Positions 13,236 to 25,079 of a stretch of DNA of 64,000 bases are shown here, one piece after another. Under the pieces are notes generated by a model. It made no database searches. It was not told where the DNA came from and saw nothing but the letters and a program-made list of their open reading frames with translations. The first letter of the stretch is position 1; each line of letters begins with the position of its first letter. This stretch comes from Mycteria americana (taxonomy: Eukaryota; Chordata; Aves; Ciconiiformes; Ciconiidae): the NCBI RefSeq assembly GCF_035582795.1, contig NC_134370.1:52129501-52193500 (forward strand), given 5' to 3'. Made by a program: the position numbers and the translations under genes.

Positions 13236-13313
13236 ATGGAGCCTCATATGGGCCGGGGGATGGCGGCGCGGCGCGGCTCTCCGCTGGCAGGCGGCGGCGG
13301 TGGCTGCTGCTGA
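13236..13313 (+). other. Upstream ORF (25 codons) in the presumed RORA4 leader
   Basis: ATG at 13236 opens a frame ending in TGA at 13311-13313, 104 bases before the main start codon and in a different frame from it. The predicted peptide starts MEPHMGRGMAARR and ends in a glycine stretch and two cysteines. It has three in-frame ATGs (13236, 13248, 13260). The third has G at both -3 and +4, a better initiation context than the main RORA4 start, which has C at -3 and A at +4. If the transcript starts upstream of 13236, this uORF could reduce or gate translation of the isoform. Whether it lies in the mRNA is not known from sequence. Confidence 0.45.
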
Positions 13314-13417
13314 GGCGGCGGCGGTGGCGGTTCACGCCGAGGGCCCGTCCCGTCCCGCCTCCCCTCCCCGCCTCCCCGCCCGCCGCGCTCCGCTCCCCGC
13401 CGCTTCGCCCCTGACAA

Positions 13418-13448
13418 ATGATGTGTTTTGTGCTCGCCGCGATGAAAG
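13418..13448 (+). CDS. RORA: RORA, first coding exon of the short (RORA4-type) isoform
   Basis: This is the isoform-specific start of the nuclear receptor ROR-alpha, a ligand-regulated transcription factor that binds ROREs as a monomer and acts in cerebellar development, circadian rhythm and lipid metabolism. The exon encodes MMCFVLAAMK plus the first G of an Ala codon and ends at a GT donor (AAAG then GTAGGC). Joined to 58784-58869 it reads ...[13 protein letters not shown] in frame. From memory the mammalian RORA4 N-terminus is MMYFVIAAMK, so this copy would differ at residues 3 (Cys) and 6 (Leu). The start was chosen by that similarity and by the phase-1 junction. Two adjacent ATGs (13418 and 13421) could both serve; the second has A at -3. 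The exon lies in a CpG island. The rest of the receptor, apart from one exon, is outside the window. Confidence 0.88.
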
Positions 13449-13470
13449 GTAGGCGCAGCCTGCGGTTGCC

Positions 13471-13495
13471 GCCGTGCCGTGCCGTGCCGTGCCGT
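13471..13495 (+). repeat. (GCCGT)5 pentanucleotide repeat just after the RORA4 splice donor
   Basis: Five perfect GCCGT units begin 22 bases into the intron. Short GC-rich tandem repeats next to a splice donor may be length-polymorphic. No function is claimed. Confidence 0.85.
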
Positions 13496-16051
13496 GGGGA
13501 AGGGGGGGGAGCCCGGCCCGTGAGCGGCGGGGCCGGGGCCGTGCCGCCGCGGGACTGGCTGGAGTTAGAGTGCTCCGTGGCCTCCCCTCTTCCTGCGCCG
13601 GTGCCACCGTTCGGCGGCCCGCTGATGCGGGGCGGCCCCGCTCGCCCTCGGGCGGCCTGCGGGAGCCCCGGGCTGGGGGGCGGCGCTGCCGGTGCCTGCC
13701 CCGCAGCCGCCGCCGGTGCGGGGACCGGGCCGGGCGGCCGCTGGAGCAGGGGGAGGTTGTTAGGAGCTCTCGGAAGGATGGGGCGGCTCAGTTCTTCCCG
13801 TGAGCGCTGGGCAGAGCCCGGGAGTGCCGCCGCTGCGCTGCCGCGGTGTTTTCGGTGCAGGCGGCCGCGCCGCGCAGGGAGAGGAGCGGAGCGGTAACTC
13901 CGGGGAGCCGCTACACTTTACACTGTCGCGTACAAGTTAGAGGGTAAGAGATAGCTTATCTGCCAACTCGGCTTTTCGGAGGGAGAGGTTATGATTAACG
14001 TGGTTGGAGTCGCATAAAGCGGAGACGAGCTGTCTGATCTTTCTACAAACCCTTGTAGAAAATATGTACTGCAAAATCTGTCTCCAGCAAAGGGGAAAAG
14101 AACGTGCAGCATCTTGTAGGTAGCTGATGGGGCTAAAATGCCGTCTTAAGAGAGAGCTGTTCATGTTTAAAAGGCTTTGGAATAAAAGGAAAAAACAGAG
14201 CTACTTAGCGATTTTTTTTTTTTTTTTTAAACCCGAAGTTTTCTCTGCTTGCCGATCCGAGTCCTTAATGAGGGGCAGTGTCAGACTAAGGAGAGTCAAA
14301 CGAAGTTTTTGATGAGAAATCAAAAGTTTAGAGGTATGCTTTCAGTCTGCCCTGTTTCCTATTAAAATGAGGTCCACAGCAGAACTTTGCATTGCACCAT
14401 TTTTAAAGTCATAGTTGTTTTTTTAAAAAAAAATATCTAAACCCAGTAACCATCTTATTTAAAAATTATATTCTTTCATAGTAATCTAAAGAGTATCACT
14501 GTTGACATTTGAATTTAATGCCCCCACTAAAATACTAAATCTGTACCCTTTAAAATATTTTCATGGATTTTGTAGGTAAAGTTTCTCTTTTTTAAAAAAT
14601 AATTGCATGGAAAAAGAAGCTTGAATCGTGTTTCAGCTAGAGACTGTTTCCTTTTTTTTTTCCTACCTTGCATTTCCAGTAGGTAATGTGCACCAATAGC
14701 AGCATAGTGTTTGAGGCACTGTAATTTTCAATTACTAGGCTTCCTTTTTTTCTTGGAGAGAAACCGATGTGAATAAAAAGAAAAGCACTATATTCATTAA
14801 TCATTAGCCATGCTGAATGTATTTGGCAAGAAAATGTAATTGGGTTGATTCAAATACTTGCATCTGTAACAAAAGGAAATGTATTTTTTAAAGTGCGAGC
14901 TACATGGATATTTTAGCAGTCCCTTAGAATTCTACATATTCTGATAAGAGTTGTTCAGCCCATCCCTCACAAGCCTGTTCGAACCATGAAATCAAATAAA
15001 TTTTAAAAAAAAGGAAAAGAAAAGAAAGAAAGTACACAAATTTAAAAAATTTGGAGGGTGTAATTGCCGTATATGCTTCCGGACAGAGACTTAAGGTGTG
15101 TTGTAAAAGAACAGGCAGATGATTTTCGGCAATTCAACTTTGAATTTTTTTTTTTTTTTTTTACTCTCTTGGGAGTTTCATTTAAACCAATTTCCATGCT
15201 GATGTAAAATCTTGGCGGAGCCCAGCTTTTGGGTTTTAAAGGGTAATTTCTAATGGCTTTATTATGAAAATACTTAGGTCTTTGTACTTTTTACAGAATA
15301 CTTCTGTGGTACATTTCATTCATGTTTTCATACTTTTTAGGTTTTGTGCATTGAAAAACTTTCTTGGTTTCTTATCCTTTCTCTAATTTGCTGGACAGGG
15401 TTGAGCTGGAGGAAATATGTTGTCGTTTGTCTTAGTGACCTCTGACTGCCATGAAATAATAGATCCGCAGTCCAATATTGTGATTTAAGTAGACCACTAG
15501 CATAGGGAATGCAGTTTTATATAAGCTCAAAGGTACAAGGGAAAAATGTAAAATGTGTAGGTGAATTGAATATTTTATTTATTCTCAGTGCTGTAATGGC
15601 ATCTTTTGACGCTTCTGATCTTTTACAGTTCTGAAGTTCAAGTGCAGAAAATTATGGTCTGCAGGAGAATATGGGATGTTACAAATTTCCATATTGGATT
15701 TTTTTTTTTTAAGTGAAAAAGAGTATTAATTCATTTTCTATTGCTGTTCAGGTAGCCTAAATTAATACCGTGTGAAATTAATTTGCGAGTCGTTGTCTTT
15801 TTCATGCAATGTAATGTTCAGGCAAACATGCTTTCTTTCATTTTGAAAAGTCCTCAGATTTCCAGACTACATACAGGTTTGAATGAGTAAAGATTTTGGC
15901 TAGCTGTCAGCACCTCGATAGCTGTGCTAGTATGCTTAAAGAGCTGGAAAACAGACTAGTCCAATGAAGAGACTGGACATGTCCTTAAGACAGGCTGCAT
16001 AATAAGAGATGTAACTTTCTGGTTTCAAGCAGAGAGGAAAGCGGGTTTCTT

Positions 16052-16077
16052 CTGTCTATTTCTAAGAAAATAGACAG
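16052..16077. repeat. Perfect 10-bp inverted repeat, 6-nt spacer
   Basis: CTGTCTATTT is followed by CTAAGA and the exact reverse complement AAATAGACAG. It lies in intronic AT-rich DNA and could be chance. Confidence 0.5.
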
Positions 16078-18883
16078 TGGTGAAGCATCAAAGTTCATAA
16101 CGAGTAAGTATTTTGTAGATCGATGGGCTTTTAAAAATTATTTATCAACTGTTGCGAGTCTGTGTAGAGGATTCAGGAAGCCTTGCATTCTTAGTTTATA
16201 ATATATGCAGGTCAGTTAACTGGCTGATAGCATTAAGGGGGAGTGCAACTTTACATGCTTACCAGTAAAAGTTTGCAAAGGAATCGGATCATTTCGCCAG
16301 CATATTCATTGGTACAGATCTTATTCCTGCGAGAGTCTTCACTGGCAGAAGCTTCAAGGTTGACTTCAAGGAGAATAGTACCAAGTGCTATGAATTGGTG
16401 AGCAAATACTCTGTGCTGGAGTAGAAACATGGATTCAGTTGTCATGCCAGTACATAACTGGAGGCGAGCCCAAGGCAGAGGGAGCTAGATTCAAAAGTGT
16501 GGTATTTTACCATTTTTTGGTACCTACTTTGTAGAGAGACAGGGTTGAATCAGGCCCAGTGTTGCTGAGAGCTTGAGTACTTGTCTTGTACTGTCATCAG
16601 GCCCGGAAAGAAGGGTTCAGTCTACTGATGAGTTTATAAAGTATGAAAATGAACCTAGCAATACTTTTACCATCCTTCATATGGACATTTCTAAACAGAG
16701 ATTGGTGGGAAGGTGGATGTAAATTTTCTAAGCTTTTTCTGCCCAGGTATATTTACTGTTATGGTAGAATTTGAGCTACTAATCCTGACTTTTGCTGTGT
16801 GAACATCAACAAAGTTGAATCTGTTGCTGTTTTGCGGAGGATAGACCAGATGAGTAGAATCGGTTGTTGCTTGGTTGTAAGGAGAATTGTTTCACTTAGG
16901 GGGTCTGTGCTTGGATCATTGGAAGTATAACTAGTTTTCTGATTGACAGTGTCTCTGAATGAAAATTCAATCATTTAAAAATACCTTTTAAGGAAATAGA
17001 CTCTTTTGGTTTCCTTATTAGTGCACATGATTTTTGGATCTTAGTGTATTTTTTCTGACTACCCAAACTGCAGTTGGCCAGATAAGCAGGACCTCCCTTG
17101 CTGCCTGGCTGTAGCGCTGAAGGGAGCGTGCTTTACTTGCAGCGACCTCCACATTCCAGACTCGGCAGAGCCAGGTTGCTCAGAGGCCATCCATCCAGGG
17201 ATTTATGCAGTACTGCTTGCTGCGGGTGAGCTTTTCTGAGTCTGTCAAGCCTGACCTTTTGACGTGTTTTTTTGTCATGTATCTTGGCACCAACCTGCCA
17301 GCACATTGGTAATTACTCTGTGTTTTTCACCAGTAAACCACTGCCTATGGAAAAATATCTTGCTATAGGTTTAAGAAAAAGTTGCTTTACAGATTAAAGT
17401 ATGTGTAAATTTGCCTTCACTGTGGCACTAATTGAAAGTTAAATCAAATTTAGCAAATACCCTGGTACAGAACTTCTGTTGACTAAATATTAACAGAATC
17501 TGGCCTTTGGAATTACTAGCTGAGAGGCTGTTTTCTTGCTGCTTTAATTTTGTGTGACTGATCTGAATGACTGACTTGTACCTAAGACATTTGTTGCATC
17601 ACATTCGCAGGACAAGATTGATTTGAGGTTTATTGCTGAAATGTACTTTTCAGGCCCTTTGAAAGACTTTCAAGACTTGCAAGTAAAAGAAGAGGAAATC
17701 TGTCTTCATGTCTCACTCTGTGATAATCAAAGGCAGTTGCATGCTCTGTACAAGTCTCAGTTGGGGACACTCCTTTCAAGTATGGAAAATCTGTACATCC
17801 TGTTTAAGTCAGTGAAAATTGTGGTTGCTGAACATCTCACTAGATCAAACTCTTTAAACTTATGTACAGCTCTTGCCTAGCTAAAATGGTGAGCCTGTTC
17901 CAACTGGCTGGCAATACAGTCTTAAAAATAGTTCTTCTAGGACAATTCTGAATAATTTGGGCAAAACTGAAGTGGTCTGTGGACACCACGCAAGGACTTC
18001 TGTACCCTTTTTAAAAAAAAAAAAAAAAGTCCCTGAAGGTGTCATGAGGTAACAAAGGGATGAGGCTGTAGAGGTAAGTAGTTAAGCATCGCTGGTGTCT
18101 GTGGTGTGGGCTCTGCACAAGTATGAAATGTTGTCACGTTTTCTCCAGTGAGCTGATGTGGGGGGTGGGAGGGAGATGGCAGCTGGTTCAGCATGTGATG
18201 CAGGGTAATGGCCTGCAGCTTTGCAGCTTCGCTCCGCAGTGGGGAGGTGAATGTTTGTGTTGGCATTTATTAGTTCAGGGAGTAGTGTCTAGAGACCTTG
18301 GTCAAGAACTGAGTCCTCTTTATATCGAGTACTTCCCCAACGTGTATGAAAAAGACTGATTTCTTTACTCATTTGGCATTATAGAGAGCCTTGCATGTTT
18401 GGTTTTTTTTCTAGGATGACGTAGCACTCCATTTTAACCTTAAGGGGTTTTAAATCTTCTTTCTTGCTTCTCTTGCCTACAGTATAGTATAGAAATGATT
18501 GCTATCAGGTACTAATTACTGGCAGGGTTGTTAGTATTTCATCTTCACTACACAACAGAATTCTAAATTGGTATATTTGTTTCTAAAATATACGTACTAA
18601 ATCAAAACTGTCAAATCTTTGTGTCTCTCCTGAGTAGATACATGCAACTTTGTCTGACTTTGCAATTCTCTATCTAGTATTAGAGGAAGTTGAGATGCAG
18701 CATGTTCTTTTTTTTTTTCTTTATATTCCCATGAGATAAGTTTTTGTAGTGTGCAAAATAACTGTGTATGACAAGAATTAGTTACTAGAGTCAGACTTGA
18801 TACATTTTAGAATGCTATTCAGGTTTTTTTCATTTGCAATGAGAGAAAAAAATAAATATTCACCTTTCTTGTATTTATCTGAG

Positions 18884-18906
18884 AGCTGTAATTTGCAATT
18901 ACAGCT
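18884..18906. repeat. Perfect 10-bp inverted repeat, 3-nt spacer
   Basis: AGCTGTAATT, TGC, AATTACAGCT. The arms contain TAATT homeodomain-type cores, so a paired factor site is one possible reading. Chance is another. Confidence 0.5.
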
Positions 18907-21900
18907 GATAACTCCTGAGATCAAGCAAGCAGTAGTTCTCTGCTTTTGTGATTTGTCTTTTCCTTGAGGACTGATATCTAAGGGATATGCACATAAGTAA
19001 TGGTGCAGAAACTGTCTTCTAAACCTCTCATACCTTTTTGAAGATCAGTATTTTCTCTTTTTTGCAATAAACATTAACAGGGGAGAGAGGATTCTGTCCT
19101 CCAAGAACAGCTATGTTATGAGAAAAAGGTGACTCTCTACAGTGCAGACCTCTGCTTGTTGGATTAAAAAAAAAAAAAAAAACCAAAACCGACACAGACT
19201 GAAAAGTTGAAGCAGAAAGCCTTGTTAGGGGATCTGGCAGATGGACTTTCTTCTTATGCTTCATACTGCTTTAAAGGGAGCCTTGCCTGGGGTTAACAAA
19301 GTGTTCAGTTTGCCTGGGTTTTTTTTCACTTTTCCTGCTAGAGGCATTTAGGCTAAGAAGTTCTGCAAAATATAGGTTGGCAAGCTTGGTGCAGTTTCAG
19401 GCTGCTTCCCAGTTGCCTGCACCTTATGTTGAGAACATCAGGGGGTGACTCAGGGCGGCAGTGACTCACACGGTGTCGTGCTGTTCCCCTCTTCAGAGTG
19501 GGGGTTAGCTGCAATAGGGAGGTTGCTGATGGACTTGGAAAAGTCAGTGCACTGGAGAGAGCCCCTTGCAGTACCAGCACTCTACACTGAGGTTGTCTGT
19601 CTGCACAGGTTCCCACATAGATTCCCGTTCCTGTGGAAAAATGTAATTAAATTAGTGTTTGCTTCCCTTTTCCTTTTTGATGTCAAGGGACGGTGAAGCC
19701 TTCATGCTGACAGGAGCCAATGGATATCCAGGAAAATCTGAGTCCAGTGTTGTGAACGTTAGGGCACCTCTCTTACACCCTGCTGCCACTTGCTTTGTGC
19801 ATGTGTGCTGTCCGCTCAGAAGCACAAAGCTGAAGCTGTTACTAGCCATGGAGTTGCAGTCTCTGAGATGGCTAATGTTCCTTGTGCTCCTTAGATGCAC
19901 TCTAATGTGAGTCTCTGACGTTTAAAGCTCTCACAAGTGCAAGAGCCCCCCCCGAGAAGTCTGGGGGTTCCACAGCACTGCTGGGAGGGAGGCTGGAGTA
20001 GCCTGCTGCCCTCGCCATCAAACACAGCCCATTTATTCACTGCTGTTAGTGAATGCAGCTGGGTGCAGTTCATCTTACTGTGAACTTGCAGTGGTCAGCA
20101 GCACCCACTGCTGCCACCCCTTAACGTACAGCCTGGCTTCCCTACACTTAAGCAGTTGTCTTCAGTAAGGTTATGATTTCACTGCATTTTTTGTTTTCTT
20201 TCCTATGCGGCAGAGTGATGCAGGACCCATAGCTTGTGGGTCTTCTGTTTGTGCGATTCCAGCCTTTGGGCCTTTTGTTCTGCTGCATACATAGCCATCT
20301 AGGCTAAAATCAATGTCGAGAGAGGTATAATCATCCCAGCTTTCATTTTAAGAGCATTTATCTCAAAGCTTAATTAAAGCTACTTGGATGTAAATAAGTC
20401 TAACCTCTTCACTTCTGAACAATGCAAATAGAATAGTCAGCATACTTATAGGGTATCAGCCATGTAATTATTGTGTAATGTTTGTGTTCTTTGAAATACT
20501 GTGTTATTTATTGCCATTGAATCCCGGGACAAGGTGCTTCATAAAACCAACTGCATGACTCCTTATTTATGCACTTTAGAAGAAGTTGATCATTCTCAAA
20601 CGAGGGGGCGGAAAAGTGACATTAAATCTTCATGTAGACAGATGCACTGTGACAAAGGGTTTGTCAGAGTGTTCTTTCAACCTGAAGTGACCACAAACTG
20701 GAGTTTTGTCTGGTTGACAGAGTACCATGGGCCGTGTTCCTGCGTGCCAGGATTGCTTTTCCCTGGCTCTAAGTGGTGCTTGTCAGAGGCGCTGCGGGCA
20801 CCCGGCCCAGCAGGGCGGGCACGGCGGGGTGTGCTTGGGCTTCCTGCCGCCTCTGCTCACACCTGGTATGTTGAGAATACTTTCTGCGCTGTTGACTAAA
20901 AATAGGGAAAAGGTCCTGTCACCATTTGTACGTGCTGTCTTCTGCAATGTGCTGTTTGTTTAGTGTTCTTGAAGTCCTAAAGACTTTGTTATTCTTGCTG
21001 TTATTTTGTTAACTGCATGAAACGGAAACCTGGGGAAGGATGCAGTATGGCCATGGCTTCTGCTTCCAGCTCTCACAGATACCGAGAACTGATGTATTTG
21101 GTTCTGCTGGTACATCGACCTCTCTGCCCCAGAGGCAAAGGGGCAGGCATCTGGGGCATTGAGATTTTCTATATACCAAGTTATACAAGTGAGGTAGGGT
21201 GGTATTTTGAACTGCTTTAGTTAAATAATCTTAAAAGGCTGGGTGGCGTTCATGTGAAATGCAGCTGAAAGCTGCGTTTGTTTCAGCTGACTTTTATTTT
21301 GGACAGAATTGTCTGTTTTAAGCAGTAATTTCAGAACAGATGAATCGGAACAGTGGGAATAGGATTGTATGCCAGGCCTCAGGTTTTCAGTCTCCACCAC
21401 AGTTTGAAAGGGGACAAGACTGTGCTCGGGCATGTGTTTGTGGTACTGAATTTCTACCTCTTTCTCCAGACCACCAGGGAAGTTGGGATTGGCTCAGCCA
21501 TTTTCTCCCTTCATCCAAGTATCATTTGCTGTTTAAGACCTAGTACAATTTACACGATCCAAATAGAAATCAAGCTCTCATTGCATGTGGCACTTAATTC
21601 ACACCTCTTGTGAGACTGCCAGGAGTTGATACTGTGCCATGGGTTAAGCGTGCCTGAAACTTACATGAACTGATGTTTACCTGACTCTTAATTCCGAGGA
21701 GAGAAGCGCACTCTTGTCCAGCCTCCTCTACTTGGCCCTGTGCCTAATGGGACATGATTGGAAGTGTCATTTATCTTCTCACCCCAAAAGAAGGTTAAAT
21801 TCTCTCTAAGCCCCAGGTGCTCTTTGCCTGAAGCCCTTAGTCTAGGTAGAGTATAGAAAGCCGGTAAAAAGTGATCCCTGGATCGCATTTGGAGCTTCCT

Positions 21901-24900
21901 TTCTGTACATAGGTATTTTAATGCTTTAATTCTACCTTACCTTCGAACGGTATAAAGTGCTCTACTACTTGACAGGAGCAGCAGTAGCTGCTCTCTTCCT
22001 GTATCAACCGTAATGTTACTCATAATGGGTGCATTTTTCCATTCAGCTAAATTAATTAGCTCATCTTTGTGTTTGATTTGGCAGAGTAGTTATTGTGGGA
22101 AAACACACATTTTCTAGTAAATTTATGGTGATTGCTTGAAGCTCAATTTGGGAATTAATAAACCCATCTTCTGCACTGCAGAAAACTGCTTGTTCTAGAT
22201 TGCCACTGTTTTTTCCCCTCTTGCACTAGCTTCTTCTAGTTTACTGTAGAAACGTTTGCATGCCGGGTGTTATATTACTAACCAATTTTGGAGAATATAA
22301 ATGTAAGTGAAACTAGCGTTTGGTACTAGGCCTCTTACATCAGGCTGGAACACTCTAGGGTTTTGGAGGTGTGTTTGCAACTATTGCTGCAGGGTCACGC
22401 TCTGCCACGCAGAGAGGGGCAGATAGTTAGTCATCGTCTGGAGTAGCTGAGCTTACGCTCAGTGTTGTTTTCCTTCAAAGGGACACTCCCTGCAATTGTT
22501 AGATTGACAGAGATGTATTGTGTTAAGCTTTGGGTAGAGTTTTTCTTGTACTGTGGGTGCATTACTGAATTAAAAGAAGTATTTGCTTAAAATATGAGTA
22601 AAATAAAAAGATGTTTATAACTGCTGGATAGATTCTTGTATCAACAGATAATAAAAAAACCAGACAGGTTAATTAAAGAGCCAGAGATGTTTCATTTGAG
22701 AAACCTCATATACATAGGCGCCTTCTAAATGGCCGAGGAAAACAGGCCCAGAGCATTTCTCCCTCCCCAGATGCTCCCCAGTGATAGCAGGAAGAGCAGC
22801 AGTGGGTGGCAGCAGCTGTGGCAGCCAGAAGTGTGGAAGGGCACTGGGCTGGTGCTAAGGTGTAGGGGCTGGAGTGGGGCCAGCGGAGGGAGCTAAATAA
22901 AGGAATTGATTTTCCTATTGTTCTCTTCAAGGAGGATCAAAATTCTCTCTCCTGCCTCCTGCACAGGTTGCTTTGATGGAAACTCTATGTGAAACCTCTC
23001 AGGAACACGAGCAATATTTCACACTTGTGTTTTTTGTTGGTGGGTTATTTTACTGCACGTGATAGAATCTGGGTGAGCACTGAGAACTAACTTTTGCCTG
23101 GACCTGAAAAGGCCCTGAAACTGTCATTTTTCCAGTATTGCTATGGCTGGCTCTATTTAACCAGATTTCTTAAAATGAAATCTTCTACTGGTATCTCTGG
23201 GAATAACTTAGAAGTTCCCAGCCAGAAAGGTGGAGTGCAGCACCTGGCTGCCTGGCATGGCTAGCGCTAGAGTGCTCCCTCCTTTGAATACGTCTAGCTC
23301 TTAACGTGCACTTTTCGTTACTGAGCTGCTAGATATTTTTGAAAAAGAGGAATCGGAATCTATAACAAATTTATTTCATTTTAGATTCTTTTTCCTCTCT
23401 TACTAAAAATGACTAAGCTCTAATATGGTTTCCTCACTTTAAAATTTTAACTTGAAATTAAAATGTTCAAAGCAGTGCATTTCTCTGGCCAGTACACTGA
23501 CGATGTATCTTTAAACTAGCTGCCTTGGAGAGGGGCATCAGTAGCAGTACTGATTTTGTTGTGGAAACCTAGAGCTGAGTATGGGTAAAGGTTCCCTTCT
23601 TGCTGTCAGTGTTCCAAAATATTGTAATTTTCTTCTGATGTCTTCTCTCTCAACAACAGTGTTTATACTTACAGAAGGGAAAAATAGCCAAACGTAAAGG
23701 TCACCCTAAAGCAGAGACCTTTTGAATGGCAAAATCTCACTCCAAAGAATTTCTGCTCTTAGGATTGATTTCAAAGCCCTTGCAAAAGTGCTTCAGAACG
23801 GAAACTCTTTTGTGTGTCTCACACTGGCAGCTCTAGCATGTACTGGTGGTAAATCTGCACTTTATAACGTTTTATTCCTGCCAACGTTGATTAGTGTTTT
23901 GTCACAGAAGTAACTAACTTTGTAATTTAATCTGCCGTGGTATTGTCAGTCTAAAATTCTATGTATACACTCTGCATTATGAAAAATTGTACTGCAGAGG
24001 CTACCTGTGGCTCTGGGCTCTGGCTCAACTGTGAACTGCTGGAGGGCAGAGGAGCCAGAGAGGTAGCACTACATGCTTACCTTGGCTTTACACTATTTGC
24101 AATGCAACTACTCCTGGTCACTGCCAGAGTCCAGACACCAGCCTAAATTATCTGAAAGAAACTGAGGAAATGCATACTTGACTCGGTAATTGTGCTTTAT
24201 GTTAAATACATTCAGATATATTAGCTAATGCTTGTATTAATTTGTAATACTTGAAAAACCTGATCGGATCTTGGTTTTTAATCAAGTTATCATTCCAGAA
24301 GAGTAGCACAGTTCTTGTGGAAATTCTGAAAACAAGTTACTAAGAAATCTGACTCATAAAGTAAGTGCCTCATGAAATTTGAATGTTTAGAAGGGAAAAT
24401 GACTGGCAGCTCCTCTTGTAAGCATGCTAGTTGCAATAAAGTATAAAAGTTCAACATCAAAGAGAGCACCGCTTAGTCTGTGGCATATTTGTACATCAAA
24501 GAACAAATACAGGACAAAAGAAACTGTATAGAGATACAGTTCAGCCTTGCAGACAGATCCCCGTGGAATGCTAGAGAGAGCTGCTTTCATAATGTGGAAA
24601 TTCTCTCTGGCCCATCTTCATTTCTGATTTGGGGAATAGGTAAGATTAAGAATTAAAAGCAGCGTCTCAGAATCCAGTCTTGCCAATATACTAGGTAAGA
24701 GCGTCTGAGCTTACATGATGTCAGCAGTGCTGTTTCTGTGTGCGGTGTGACTCAAGTGTATAAGCATGGGTGACAGATAGGAAGTACATGTGCAACACTG
24801 GCGTTCCACTGGGTGGGGGAGGATGGGCAAAAGGTACATAAAATGCGTAAATGAAAGCTAAATGTCTACTTTTGGGTTAATTTTTCTTATATATTATTAT

Positions 24901-24929
24901 GCCTATGGTCAAATACTGTATCATGTTAC

Positions 24930-25079
24930 CCAAAGAGGTTGTGGAGTCTTCATTCTTGGAGATAGTCAGACCTCAGCTGGACACAACCCTGAGCTGTAGT
25001 TGACCCTGCTTTGAGCAGGGTCTGCAGCAAGCAGTCTCCAGAGGTGCCTTCCAATATCAACTCTTCTGTGATTCTATGA
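24930..25079 (+). mobile_element. CR1 LINE fragment (3' end, 5'-truncated)
   Basis: The segment matches the 3' end of sauropsid CR1 retrotransposons. It has a GAGGTTGTGGAGTCT stretch (end of the reverse-transcriptase ORF), then TTGGAGATAGTCAGACCTCA, GACCCTGCTTTGAGCAGGG, CTCCAGAGGTGCCTTCCAA, and the terminal TGTGATTCTATGA with the ATTCTATG octamer typical of CR1. Only about 150 bases remain, as expected for these heavily 5'-truncated elements, and it cannot move. Substitutions suggest an old copy. It is in the same orientation as RORA transcription. It is the clearest taxonomic marker in the window. Confidence 0.85.

Larger units (their letters stand above)
12800..13900 (+). promoter_or_regulatory. 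RORA: CpG-island promoter of the short RORA (RORA4-type) isoform
   Basis: About 1.1 kb of very GC-rich, CpG-dense DNA surrounds the RORA4 start exon. I see no convincing TATA box. GC-box-like runs (GGGCGG, GGGGCGGGG) are frequent, fitting a dispersed CpG-island promoter. Within the presumed leader region there is a forkhead-type GTAAACA at 13190-13196, and two E-box-like hexamers, CACATG (13233-13238) and CATATG (13245-13250). The 5' part carries a 64/65-bp tandem duplication. The transcription start cannot be placed from sequence, so the leader could begin anywhere from about 12.9 to 13.35 kb. Transcription-factor sites are motif matches only. Confidence 0.75.

Noticed and set aside
12808-13335. 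Minus-strand open frames of 122-175 codons over the promoter island
   Set aside because: Proline/arginine/alanine-rich composition, overlap with other frames and location in a CpG island with tandem repeats indicate GC-driven chance frames.
13418-13897. Open frame of 159 codons starting at the RORA4 ATG
   Set aside because: Only the first ten codons are RORA. A GT donor at 13449 and in-frame joining to 58784 show the remainder is GC-rich intron read-through.
17626-17880. Plus-strand frame of about 85 codons with LKDFQDLQVKEEE
   Set aside because: Starts at a non-ATG codon and shows no family match or plausible splice sites. Too short to support.
19166-19182. A17 run as a retroposon tail
   Set aside because: No recognisable retroposed sequence lies upstream, and several similar poly-A/T runs occur in the intron without element context.
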